From positions 1 to 6,630 of the forward strand of contig CAAGKE010000023.1 in NCBI GenBank assembly GCA_900770325.1: a stretch of DNA of 6,630 nucleotides, written 5' to 3'. Positions 1 through 6,468 of this stretch are shown in pieces; within the stretch, counting starts at the first letter, position 1; every line of letters begins with the position of its first letter. The position numbers and the translations under genes were made by a program. The notes under the pieces were generated by a model that saw nothing but the letters and a program-made list of their open reading frames with translations, ran no database searches and had not been told where the DNA came from. This DNA is from Lachnospiraceae bacterium (lineage in GTDB: Bacteria; Bacillota; Clostridia; Lachnospirales; Lachnospiraceae).

Positions 1-210
1 CGTTTCGGAACAGGCGCACATCTCTAAGGAAACATTTCAGGGACGTCCTTAGCGGAGATGAAATCCACCGCCTACGGAAACCCGGCGCGAAGGCTTTCCT
101 GAGCGTCGTTCGTTGAAGTTGGCGGTTAGTTCATCGAAGCGTTGTCCCGTTTCCGTGAGATGTACGCCTGCTTCGAAACGTCGTCCTGGGGATTCACCTG
201 AACAGTAACC
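1..210 (+). repeat. Left copy of a long structured inverted repeat (MITE-like or structured RNA)
   Basis: This non-coding segment is the reverse complement of the right-hand end of the window. Positions 55-190 align without gaps to 6630-6495, with two mismatches (87 G/A and 111 C/G), and similarity continues to about 210. The copy is also a near-palindrome: 1-33 pairs with 149-180 with a few mismatches or wobbles and a small asymmetric loop, and GGGAC at 40-44 pairs with GTCCC at 144-148. Inside lie ACCGCC 67-72 with GGCGGT 121-126, and GGAAA 76-80 with TTTCC 95-99. The left end probably continues a few bases before the window, because the right copy starts its terminal arm with AGGACGACGTTTCG while this copy starts at CGTTTCG. 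I see no ORF and cannot name the family. It could be a non-autonomous mobile repeat or a structured RNA; which strand would be transcribed is not clear. Confidence 0.85.
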
Positions 211-213
211 TTG

Positions 214-231
214 AGGACGATGTTTTGAAAC
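214..231 (+). repeat. Diverged extra copy of the repeat's terminal arm
   Basis: AGGACGATGTTTTGAAAC matches the start of the right-hand repeat's terminal arm, AGGACGACGTTTCGAAGC at 6498-6515, at 15 of 18 positions. It is the inverted partner of 170-187, so it offers that arm a second pairing choice besides 1-11. On the + strand this hairpin would use two G-U pairs and one mismatch. It may be the remnant of another element copy or a real terminal stem of this one. Confidence 0.55.
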
Positions 232-241
232 ATTATAAATT

Positions 242-276
242 TTGTTCCACAGAAGGTATTTTTATGCTATATTATA
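242..276 (+). promoter_or_regulatory. Possible promoter for the cellulase gene
   Basis: The AT-rich stretch right after the repeat has an extended -10-like element, TG at 265-266 followed by TATATT at 268-273, overlapping TATTAT at 270-275. Upstream, TTGTTC at 242-247 is a possible -35 but with a long 20-base spacer, so the extended -10 carries most of the case. Initiation near 280 would give a short leader to the start at 300. It is the only convincing promoter-like stretch between the repeat and the first gene. Confidence 0.4.
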
Positions 277-299
277 AGAAAAGACTGTGAAAGAAAAGA

Positions 300-1829
300 A
301 TGATGGAAGATATGGAAGGAAAATTAAGAGATTGTGATGGAAATGTGAGAAAATTAAAAAATATCCTGCTTTTTATGCTTCTTTTTCTTCTACTGGGAGT
401 TCCAACTGCGCATCAGAATGCGGAGGCGGCGACACCCTACGGGACAAATGGAAGGCTGTCAGTCAGCAAGGGAAAAGTGGTGAATTCCAAAGGAAAGAGC
501 TTTGTAATAAAAGGCGTATCCACTCACGGCCTGGCCTGGTATCCGGAGTATGTGAATAAAGAAGCCTTTCGGACACTGCGGGATACCTGGGGGGTAAATA
601 CGATCCGGCTGGCCATGTATACGGCGGAGTACGGCGGCTATTGTACCGGCGGCAGCCAGACAAAACTGAAAAAGCTGATCGACCAGGGAGTAAAGTACGC
701 CACTGATCTGGGGATGTATGTGATCATAGACTGGCATATTTTAAGTGACGGGAATCCTCTTACCTATAAAAGTAAGGCAGACAGTTTTTTCAGGGAAATT
801 GCGAAAAAGTATTCCGGCTATGGAAATGTGATGTATGAGATCTGCAATGAACCTAACGGCAGCGGCGGCTCCTGGAAAAATATTAAAAGCTATGCGAATA
901 CTATTATTAAAACGATTCGCAGTGTAAATAAGAATGCCGTGATTATCGTTGGCACACCCACCTGGTCTCAGGATGTGGACAAGGCATTGGCGGATCCCAT
1001 TACCGGATATAAGAATATTGCATATTCATTCCATTTCTATGCTGCGACCCACGGTTCCGGTCTGCGCAGTAAGCTGGAAAAGGCAGTGAAGAAAGGACTT
1101 CCGGTGATCGTTACGGAGTTTGGCATCAGTGAGGCATCCGGAAACGGGACGGTGAATACAGCGGAGGGGAACCGCTGGTTGAAGCTTTTGGATCAGTACG
1201 GAATCGGAAGAGTATGCTGGAATCTGTCCAATAAAAATGAAACTTCGGCACTGCTGAAAAGCTCCTGTAAAAAGAAAAACGGATGGAAAACATCGGATCT
1301 GACGGCATCCGGGAAATGGCTGATACAGGCCTACACAGGGAAGCCGCCGGCTTCATCCGGAAGCTCCGGAAATACCGCCGGAAGCAGCGGAAGCTCCGGA
1401 AATACCGCCGGAAGCAGCGGAAGCGCCGGAAATACTGCCGGGAGCAGCGGGAGTCCTGGAAGTACTTCTGTCAGCACAGGAGGAACATCGGGCAGCAGCA
1501 CTTCTGCCGGGAAGGTAAAGCTGACAGCGTCTTTGAAAAAGGTCAATAGCTGGAAAAGCGGCGGAATGTATTATACACAGTATAAGCTGGTGTTAAAAAA
1601 CATAAGCAGTAGTACCAGCAGTAAATGGCAGGTGAGTGTGAAACTGAAGCAGACATTTTCCCTGTGTGAGAAGTGGTGCGGCAGTTTTACGCGTAAGGAG
1701 AAAACGCTTACGATAAAGCCTTTGGACTGGAACCGGAGGATCGGAAAAAATGGTACGGCGGAGCTTGGTTTTATTGTGAAGAGCACGAAGGTGCAGAGTA
1801 TTTCGTCTGTTCTGATTACGGCATCATAA
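300..1829 (+). CDS. Secreted GH5 endo-beta-1,4-glucanase with repeat linker and CBM2-like domain
   Basis: Predicted secreted cellulase of 509 residues that would cleave internal beta-1,4-glucosidic bonds in cellulose or a related beta-glucan outside the cell. A hydrophobic signal segment lies at about 21-35, with an AEA cleavage site at 41-43. The GH5 domain spans about 50-347 and resembles the subfamily 2 type of Bacillus endoglucanases. All eight usual active-site residues are recognisable: R103, H146, N183, acid/base E184 in NEP, H245, Y247, nucleophile E273 in TEFG, and W307. A Gly/Ser/Asn/Thr linker (about 351-404) leads to a C-terminal domain (about 405-509) that fits CBM2, with W418, W459 and W477 as likely cellulose-contact residues. 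The usual terminal disulfide of CBM2 is not evident; instead C456 and C460 lie close together. The start is uncertain: 300 has only a weak purine-rich site (GAAAGAA) and gives an acidic N-terminus, whereas in-frame GTG at 345 would give a classic short basic n-region. It likely forms an operon with the next gene, 33 bases downstream. Confidence 0.93.
   Translation: MMEDMEGKLRDCDGNVRKLKNILLFMLLFLLLGVPTAHQNAEAATPYGTNGRLSVSKGKVVNSKGKSFVIKGVSTHGLAWYPEYVNKEAFRTLRDTWGVNTIRLAMYTAEYGGYCTGGSQTKLKKLIDQGVKYATDLGMYVIIDWHILSDGNPLTYKSKADSFFREIAKKYSGYGNVMYEICNEPNGSGGSWKNIKSYANTIIKTIRSVNKNAVIIVGTPTWSQDVDKALADPITGYKNIAYSFHFYAATHGSGLRSKLEKAVKKGLPVIVTEFGISEASGNGTVNTAEGNRWLKLLDQYGIGRVCWNLSNKNETSALLKSSCKKKNGWKTSDLTASGKWLIQAYTGKPPASSGSSGNTAGSSGSSGNTAGSSGSAGNTAGSSGSPGSTSVSTGGTSGSSTSAGKVKLTASLKKVNSWKSGGMYYTQYKLVLKNISSSTSSKWQVSVKLKQTFSLCEKWCGSFTRKEKTLTIKPLDWNRRIGKNGTAELGFIVKSTKVQSISSVLITAS
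1361..1480 (+). repeat. 30-bp tandem repeats encoding the cellulase linker
   Basis: Four 30-base units run in frame within the cellulase gene. Units 1361-1390 and 1391-1420 are identical, unit 1421-1450 differs at three positions, and unit 1451-1480 is clearly decayed. They encode the ten-residue motif SSGNTAGSSG with small changes. The graded decay suggests recent duplication of the first two units, so linker length may vary between strains. Confidence 0.9.
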
Positions 1830-1862
1830 TACCGGGTCAGGGATGATTTTGAGGTAAGAAAT

Positions 1863-4205
1863 ATGAAAAAGTTAACGGAGAGGGCTGCCCGGCCATCCAG
1901 GCATTTGTTTTATGAGGAGATTAACAGGAATAAAAGGATCGGCTGGCTTCTTGGGCTGGGGGCTGTTTTGCTGGTATCAGCCATTATTGTAATCTCAAAT
2001 TTTACATACAGCAGTTCTGCATCAAAGTACTATAAACAGCAGGCGTATGATACCATGACGGAGGTTTCCACACAGATGGCCTCCACCATTTCAGATAATA
2101 TAGCGTCCTGGTATGAGCAGCTGAATCTGGCGATGCAATTCCTTTCTATGGATACACTGGATCTGGAGGATCAAAACCAGGTGGACGAGGTGTTTGAACA
2201 GCTGAACAGGCTTCAATTTTCCATTTTTGACCGGATCGGTTTCATCTCCGACGATGGCTATCTGATCTTTTCCACCGGAGAATGGTATGAGGCTTTCAGT
2301 GAAGCGTATATTCAGCAGTTCGGTATGGAACATACGGGGACTCGCTATGCAGGGCCTCTGGATATTCCTGCATTGGAAGATAAGCTGGCGTTTGTTATTC
2401 CCTATCCGTCCGGTCGGCAGGAAAACGGACAGCGCAGCGTGGCAGCTATTCTTGGCACTATTAATAAATCGGATATTTCCCAGGTACTGGAGACAGATAT
2501 TTTTGGGGAAAATCTTGCATACGTGGTAATATCAGACGCAGACGGAAATGTGATCGTGGATACGAAGAGTAAAAAGCAGTTCGGAGAAAATCTGCTGGAT
2601 ACCTTCGCTACTTTTGCCAGCGGGGAAGTGGTGGAACAGCTGCGCAGTGATTTGAAGGCCGGAAACAGAAATACCATGGATCTGATGGGAGTCACCAGAG
2701 AATTCCTTACCTACTACGCACCTCTGATGGGAGAGGAACATCCGGTGGGGGACAGAGAATATTCGGTGTATAACTGGAGGATCATGATTCTGACCCGTAC
2801 TGATATTCTGGCAAAAAATGTCTCCAGTCTGTTTAAGGAATCGCGGGTGATGCTTTATGCCACACTGGCAGTGCTGATGGTATGCCTGATCGTAATGGTC
2901 TGTCTGCTGGTAAGGAAGCGGAATAATGAGCTGAAGCTGCAGTATATAGATCCGCTGACTAATGTGCTGAATGACAGCCGGTTTGAGATCGATGGCAATC
3001 TGCTTCTTGCCAGAAGCAGCCAGCCTTATGCACTGATATCCTATAATATTGTGCAGTTTAAGCTGATCAATACCCGGATCGGCCATGAAAAAGCGGACCA
3101 GATACTAAAAAAGATCGGTCAGACGATACAGGACTTTCTGTCGAAAGAGGAAATTGTGGCCCATAGCTTTGCCGACCGCTTCATTGTGCTGATGAAAATG
3201 GAGAAAGACTTTGATGAAAAAAGGATCCGGGAGCTGGAACAGCTTCTGATGGACACGGAATATCCGGATAATACAAAACTGAAGTTTACGATCGGTGTTT
3301 ATTCTCTGAAAGAAGAGGACAAGGAGATTTCCATAGCAATCGACCGGGCGAGATTTGCCCAGTCCAAAACCAGAGAAGGGTTTCATGTACTTTCGAATCT
3401 GGTGGTTTACAGCCAGGAAATGTTTGAAAACCAGAAAGAAGAGGGAACTCTGGCGGATATGGCAGAGGGGGCTCTGACAAATCATCATTTTTATGTATAT
3501 TATCAGCTTAAAAGAAATATACAGAAGGATGAATGGCTGGGGAGCGAAGCACTGGTGCGGTGGAAGGATCCCAAGCTTGGCTTTTTATATCCGGGGAAAT
3601 TCATTCCTTTGTTTGAGCGGAATGGATTTGTGGTGAAACTGGATAAGTATGTATTTGAAACAGTCTGTCGGGATCTGCGTCAGTCCATTGATAATGGAGA
3701 AAAAATCGTGCCGGTAAGCGTAAATCTTTCCAAATGTCATCTGGAAAATGAAAATTTTCTGGATGATTATGAAAAGATCATGCATACATACCGTATTCCG
3801 CCGGAATATATTGAATTTGAGATCACCGAGGGGCTGGTGGATAAAAATGCGGAAATGATGAAACAGGTCATTGACCGGATTCATGCCATGGGCTGTAAAT
3901 GTTCTCTGGATGATTTTGGAATTGGATATTCTTCTTTTAATATGATTAAAGAGTATGCGTTTGATACCATCAAGCTGGACCAGTCATTTTTTCATGGCTT
4001 CCATGGTTTTGACCAGGATTCCCAGCTGATCGTGGAGATGCTGATCGAACTGTCCCACAAGCTGGGGAAAGAAGTGGTGTCAGAAGGTGTGGAGAGCCGG
4101 GAGCAGGTGGACTTTCTGCTTCAGAAGCAGTGCGATGCCATACAGGGATACTACTATTCCAGACCCAGTCCGGTGGAAGAGTATAAGGAAATGCTGACGA
4201 AATGA
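1863..4205 (+). CDS. Membrane c-di-GMP phosphodiesterase: dCache-like sensor, degenerate GGDEF, EAL
   Basis: Predicted inner-membrane signalling enzyme of 780 residues that would hydrolyse c-di-GMP to pGpG. Order: basic cytoplasmic tail, membrane helix at about 27-46, extracellular region 48-328 resembling a double Cache domain (Cache-like strands near 123-138 and 219-234), membrane helix at about 329-350, GGDEF-like domain 358-510, EAL domain 525-780. The GGDEF motif is replaced by FADRF at 436-440, so cyclase activity is unlikely; it may still bind GTP or act as a structural relay. The EAL domain keeps the residues expected for catalysis: E562 in EALVRW, N621, E653, D683-D684 in DDFGIGYSS, K704, E741 and Q761. 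One oddity is YYQLK at 546-550, where YYQPK is usual. GAGGT at 1851 gives a well-spaced ribosome site for this ATG. The 33-base gap to the cellulase, with no terminator seen, argues for co-transcription. The ligand of the outer domain cannot be read from sequence; small molecules such as amino acids or organic acids are common for Cache domains. Confidence 0.93.
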   Translation: MKKLTERAARPSRHLFYEEINRNKRIGWLLGLGAVLLVSAIIVISNFTYSSSASKYYKQQAYDTMTEVSTQMASTISDNIASWYEQLNLAMQFLSMDTLDLEDQNQVDEVFEQLNRLQFSIFDRIGFISDDGYLIFSTGEWYEAFSEAYIQQFGMEHTGTRYAGPLDIPALEDKLAFVIPYPSGRQENGQRSVAAILGTINKSDISQVLETDIFGENLAYVVISDADGNVIVDTKSKKQFGENLLDTFATFASGEVVEQLRSDLKAGNRNTMDLMGVTREFLTYYAPLMGEEHPVGDREYSVYNWRIMILTRTDILAKNVSSLFKESRVMLYATLAVLMVCLIVMVCLLVRKRNNELKLQYIDPLTNVLNDSRFEIDGNLLLARSSQPYALISYNIVQFKLINTRIGHEKADQILKKIGQTIQDFLSKEEIVAHSFADRFIVLMKMEKDFDEKRIRELEQLLMDTEYPDNTKLKFTIGVYSLKEEDKEISIAIDRARFAQSKTREGFHVLSNLVVYSQEMFENQKEEGTLADMAEGALTNHHFYVYYQLKRNIQKDEWLGSEALVRWKDPKLGFLYPGKFIPLFERNGFVVKLDKYVFETVCRDLRQSIDNGEKIVPVSVNLSKCHLENENFLDDYEKIMHTYRIPPEYIEFEITEGLVDKNAEMMKQVIDRIHAMGCKCSLDDFGIGYSSFNMIKEYAFDTIKLDQSFFHGFHGFDQDSQLIVEMLIELSHKLGKEVVSEGVESREQVDFLLQKQCDAIQGYYYSRPSPVEEYKEMLTK

Positions 4206-4210
4206 TTTTA

Positions 4211-4257
4211 CTGACGAATGATTTTCTGAATTTCCGGAAAAAACCTGAAAATGTCAG
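4211..4257 (+). other. Nested inverted repeat in the leader of the phosphoribosyltransferase gene
   Basis: CTGAC 4211-4215 pairs with GTCAG 4253-4257, and ATTTTC 4221-4226 with GAAAAT 4247-4252; between them sits the perfect palindrome TTTCCGGAAA at 4231-4240. On the left arm a five-base bulge separates the two stems. No T-run follows, so it is not an obvious terminator. It could be an operator, an mRNA leader structure or a processing site between the phosphodiesterase and the next gene. AT-rich sequence forms such matches easily, so support is modest. Confidence 0.35.
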
Positions 4258-4270
4258 AACTATTGTGTAT

Positions 4271-4276
4271 GGAGGT
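4271..4276 (+). promoter_or_regulatory. Ribosome binding site that fixes the phosphoribosyltransferase start
   Basis: GGAGGT lies seven bases before the ATG at 4284. In-frame ATGs at 4251 and 4269 have no comparable site, and the one at 4269 overlaps this site, so 4284 is the best start. Confidence 0.85.
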
Positions 4277-4283
4277 AAATTTT

Positions 4284-4925
4284 ATGGAGAGCAAGGCAAT
4301 CAAGATTCACTCAAAGGTCAATCAGAACGCAATTATCCGTGTTATTCCGGGACATTTTGCAACCAACCATTCTCATATCAACCGCTATGTGGATATGACC
4401 ATCATGAAATCCCGAAAGAGTGAGGCTGTGGCAGCAGCGTCCGTCCTTGCGCGGAAATACAGTACCAGTACCTACATCGATACGATTATCTGTATGGACG
4501 GATGCGAGGTTATCGGCGCTTACCTGGCGGAAGAGCTGACCAAGTCCGGCATCATGTCTCTGAATCAGCATCAGACCATGTACATTGTGACACCGGAGAT
4601 GAATCCGGGAGGTCAGTTGATCTTCCGTGACAATATGCAGATGATGGTCCGGGGAAAGCATTGCCTGCTTTTGCTGGCATCTGCCACCACCGGACGTACC
4701 ATAGCGAGAGCTATTGAATGCGTCCAGTATTACGGTGGTATTATGGAAGGTGTTTCCGCAATTTTCAGCGCCAGCGACAGAGTGGCAGGATTTGAGGTCA
4801 ATGCTATTTTCAGCGGAACGGATATTGAGGGATATGAGACTTATGAATTCAGTCAGTGTCCCATGTGTGCCCGCAGAGAGAAGATTGATGCCATTGTAAA
4901 CAGTTACGGATATTCCGCATTGTAG
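4284..4925 (+). CDS. Divergent PyrE-like phosphoribosyltransferase family protein
   Basis: Cytoplasmic protein of 213 residues with the type I phosphoribosyltransferase layout seen in orotate phosphoribosyltransferases. The N-terminal half holds a DGCEVIGAYLAEEL helix (72-85). A hydrophobic strand with a TTGRT loop (128-140) sits where the PRPP-binding loop belongs, and a C-terminal CPMC (192-195) resembles the CPxC tail of many bacterial PyrE proteins. The key oddity is the PRPP loop: the family consensus has two acidic residues before the TTG turn, but here they are A132 and S133. Either the protein binds PRPP in an altered way or it has another role, for example as a regulator or a nucleotide sensor. 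Orotate activity should not be assumed, and no pyrimidine genes are nearby. It starts 78 bases after the phosphodiesterase, so co-transcription is possible, but the leader may carry its own control. Confidence 0.75.
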   Translation: MESKAIKIHSKVNQNAIIRVIPGHFATNHSHINRYVDMTIMKSRKSEAVAAASVLARKYSTSTYIDTIICMDGCEVIGAYLAEELTKSGIMSLNQHQTMYIVTPEMNPGGQLIFRDNMQMMVRGKHCLLLLASATTGRTIARAIECVQYYGGIMEGVSAIFSASDRVAGFEVNAIFSGTDIEGYETYEFSQCPMCARREKIDAIVNSYGYSAL

Positions 4926-4933
4926 AAAGCGGA

Positions 4934-5009
4934 CGTATGGTAGTTGTTCACGTGCCGCTGTTTGGCAGGGTGCATTCCTGCAGAATGCACCAGAATTCCA
5001 TACGATTTT
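4934..5009 (+). terminator. Folded intergenic segment between convergent genes, probable terminator
   Basis: A perfect nine-base stem, GGTGCATTC 4969-4977 with GAATGCACC 4983-4991, closes on a five-base loop. An outer stem, CGTATGG 4934-4940 with CCATACG 4998-5004, encloses it together with a small TGCC 4953-4956/GGCA 4964-4967 hairpin. On the + strand the outer stem is followed by ATTTTG, a weak U-tract. The minus strand has no good U-tract. Location between two converging genes fits a terminator, but it is not a textbook intrinsic one. Confidence 0.45.
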
Positions 5010-5011
5010 GA

Positions 5012-6346
5012 TCAGGCCAGAATATAGCTTCCATCCGCCTTCTTTTGGATAGAGGTATTGTAGAATTCCGTTATGGCCCGGATCATATACCAGGTATCTT
5101 TTGTTCCGGCGGTTTCATAGGGAGAATGCATGGCGAGCTGAGCCAGTCCGATATCCACTGTATTCAGAGAAACATGGGAATTGGACAGATTTCCCAGAGT
5201 AGAACCGCCGGGTACGTCTGAATGATTCACGTAAGTCTGCCAGGGAACGCCGGCTCTCTGGCAGATTCCTTTGAAAATCGCTCCGGATATGGAGTCGGTG
5301 GTGTATTTCTGGCTGGCATTGTATTTAATTACCGGGCCGTGATTCAGGTAAGGGCGGTTGGTGGGATCTGCCTTATCCATATGATGCGGATGCACAGCAT
5401 GGGCATTGTCTGCCGACAGCATAAAGCTGGCAGCAATGGCCATTTTGTATTCTTCCGGACTGCGGCCCAGACAGCTGTTGATGCGTTCCAGGGTATCAAA
5501 CAGCATGGTGGAATCGGCCCCCTGCTTTGTCAGGCTGCCCACCTCTTCGTTATCGAAAACACAGCAGACAGTGACACTGTCCGGATTACTTCCGGCAAGA
5601 AAGCCCTGCATGGCAGCATAGGCACACTGCAGATCATCCAGCTTTGTGCTGGAAAAATATTCCCGGTTTGCGCCCCAGATAGTGCCGGGGACCCGGTTGT
5701 ATAAAAACAGATCAGTGCCTAGAATATCCTCTTTTTTGGCATGGACATTTTCTGCGATCAGCTGCAGGAAGGTTCCTTTTGCCGTTTCATCTCCATAAAG
5801 AGGAATCATATCCTTCTGGGCATGGTATTCGTATCCTTCATTGATTTTACGGTTCATATGGATCGCCACATTGGGAATCATCAGCAGATCCCGGTCAATA
5901 TTTACCAGACGGCTTTCAAAGGAGTCGCCGTTCTTTATCACAGCCCGTCCCGCAACGGACAGAGGACGGTCAAACCAGGGGGCACAGATCATACTGCCGT
6001 AACGTTCCGTGTTCAGCTCCACATAATGCTGATCCACCAGCATCTCTTCATTTTCCTTTATTTTAAAAGATGGCGAGTCGCTGTGGGCGGCACTGATCTG
6101 ATAATTTCTGAAATTACCGGAAGGCACCCGGAAAGCAATGATGGAAGAACCATTCCGGGTGACATAATACCGGCCGCCGGCCTGAAGCTTCCAGGGCTGT
6201 TCTTCTGAAAGTCGGGTGAAGCCATGGGCAGACAGCAGGCTGCCAAAATTGTGGATCACATGGTAGCAGCTTGGACTTTCGGCAATAAAATCCATCAGTT
6301 CCGCAGTGATGCGTTCAAAATCGTTTTGTTGTATAGTTTTCTGCAT
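5012..6346 (-). CDS. apeB: M18 family metallo-aminopeptidase (aspartyl aminopeptidase type)
   Basis: Cytoplasmic dizinc aminopeptidase of 444 residues that removes N-terminal residues from peptides; relatives favour acidic residues. The expected metal and catalytic residues are present in family order: H88 in AAHSDSP, D237 in KLDDL, E267 and E268 in DNEEVGS, D313 in SADNAHAVHPH, and H407 in AMHSPYE. Length and full coverage match bacterial M18 enzymes, and no signal peptide or membrane helix is visible. The start is supported by AAGGGA on the minus strand near 6356-6361, about nine bases before the ATG. The gene is monocistronic as far as the window shows and converges on the phosphoribosyltransferase gene. 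Bacterial members are usually housekeeping peptide-recycling enzymes; exact substrate preference cannot be read from sequence. Confidence 0.95.
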   Translation of the reverse strand: MQKTIQQNDFERITAELMDFIAESPSCYHVIHNFGSLLSAHGFTRLSEEQPWKLQAGGRYYVTRNGSSIIAFRVPSGNFRNYQISAAHSDSPSFKIKENEEMLVDQHYVELNTERYGSMICAPWFDRPLSVAGRAVIKNGDSFESRLVNIDRDLLMIPNVAIHMNRKINEGYEYHAQKDMIPLYGDETAKGTFLQLIAENVHAKKEDILGTDLFLYNRVPGTIWGANREYFSSTKLDDLQCAYAAMQGFLAGSNPDSVTVCCVFDNEEVGSLTKQGADSTMLFDTLERINSCLGRSPEEYKMAIAASFMLSADNAHAVHPHHMDKADPTNRPYLNHGPVIKYNASQKYTTDSISGAIFKGICQRAGVPWQTYVNHSDVPGGSTLGNLSNSHVSLNTVDIGLAQLAMHSPYETAGTKDTWYMIRAITEFYNTSIQKKADGSYILA

Positions 6347-6381
6347 TTTCTGTATCCCTTCTGAAAAGATTCGATTTTCAT

Positions 6382-6415
6382 ATTATAATTTTTTATTATA
6401 CTAAAGGTTATTATA
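6382..6415 (-). promoter_or_regulatory. AT-rich promoter region of the M18 aminopeptidase
   Basis: Read on the minus strand, three perfect TATAAT hexamers occur at 6387-6382, 6400-6395 and 6415-6410. The nearest would start transcription around 6375, giving a leader of roughly 30 bases. No strong -35 match stands out for any of them; TGGATT, 17 bases upstream of the farthest hexamer, is a weak candidate. The block is a likely promoter, but which hexamer is used is unclear. Confidence 0.5.
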
Positions 6416-6468
6416 AATCAGTAAGGAAAGCAAATCCAGAGTAAAATTTTCTCGCAGTGCCGGCCTGT

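Noticed and set aside
1..210. CRISPR array or tandem repeat locus
   Set aside because: There is no series of direct repeats with spacers; the symmetry is a single large palindrome plus an inverted distant copy.
1..210. Known riboswitch or tRNA-like element
   Set aside because: No tRNA arms or familiar riboswitch core could be recognised, and an inverted second copy sits in a different context downstream of no matching gene.
1283..1549. Basic repetitive ORF over the linker region
   Set aside because: It is the linker repeats read in the wrong frame, which yields Arg/Lys-rich repeats by composition.
2532..3086. Minus-strand ORF of 184 codons
   Set aside because: It lies wholly opposite the phosphodiesterase gene, has no recognisable domain and has composition typical of an antisense shadow.
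2931..3395. Active diguanylate cyclase
   Set aside because: The catalytic GGDEF signature is replaced by FADRF, so cyclase activity is not supported.
4202..4423. Small ORF starting in an ATGA overlap with the phosphodiesterase stop
   Set aside because: The overlap is suggestive of coupling, but the frame runs out of phase through the well-supported phosphoribosyltransferase gene and the product resembles nothing.
5222..5704. Plus-strand ORF of 160 codons
   Set aside because: It is antisense to the M18 aminopeptidase, whose motifs are fully intact in the other strand.
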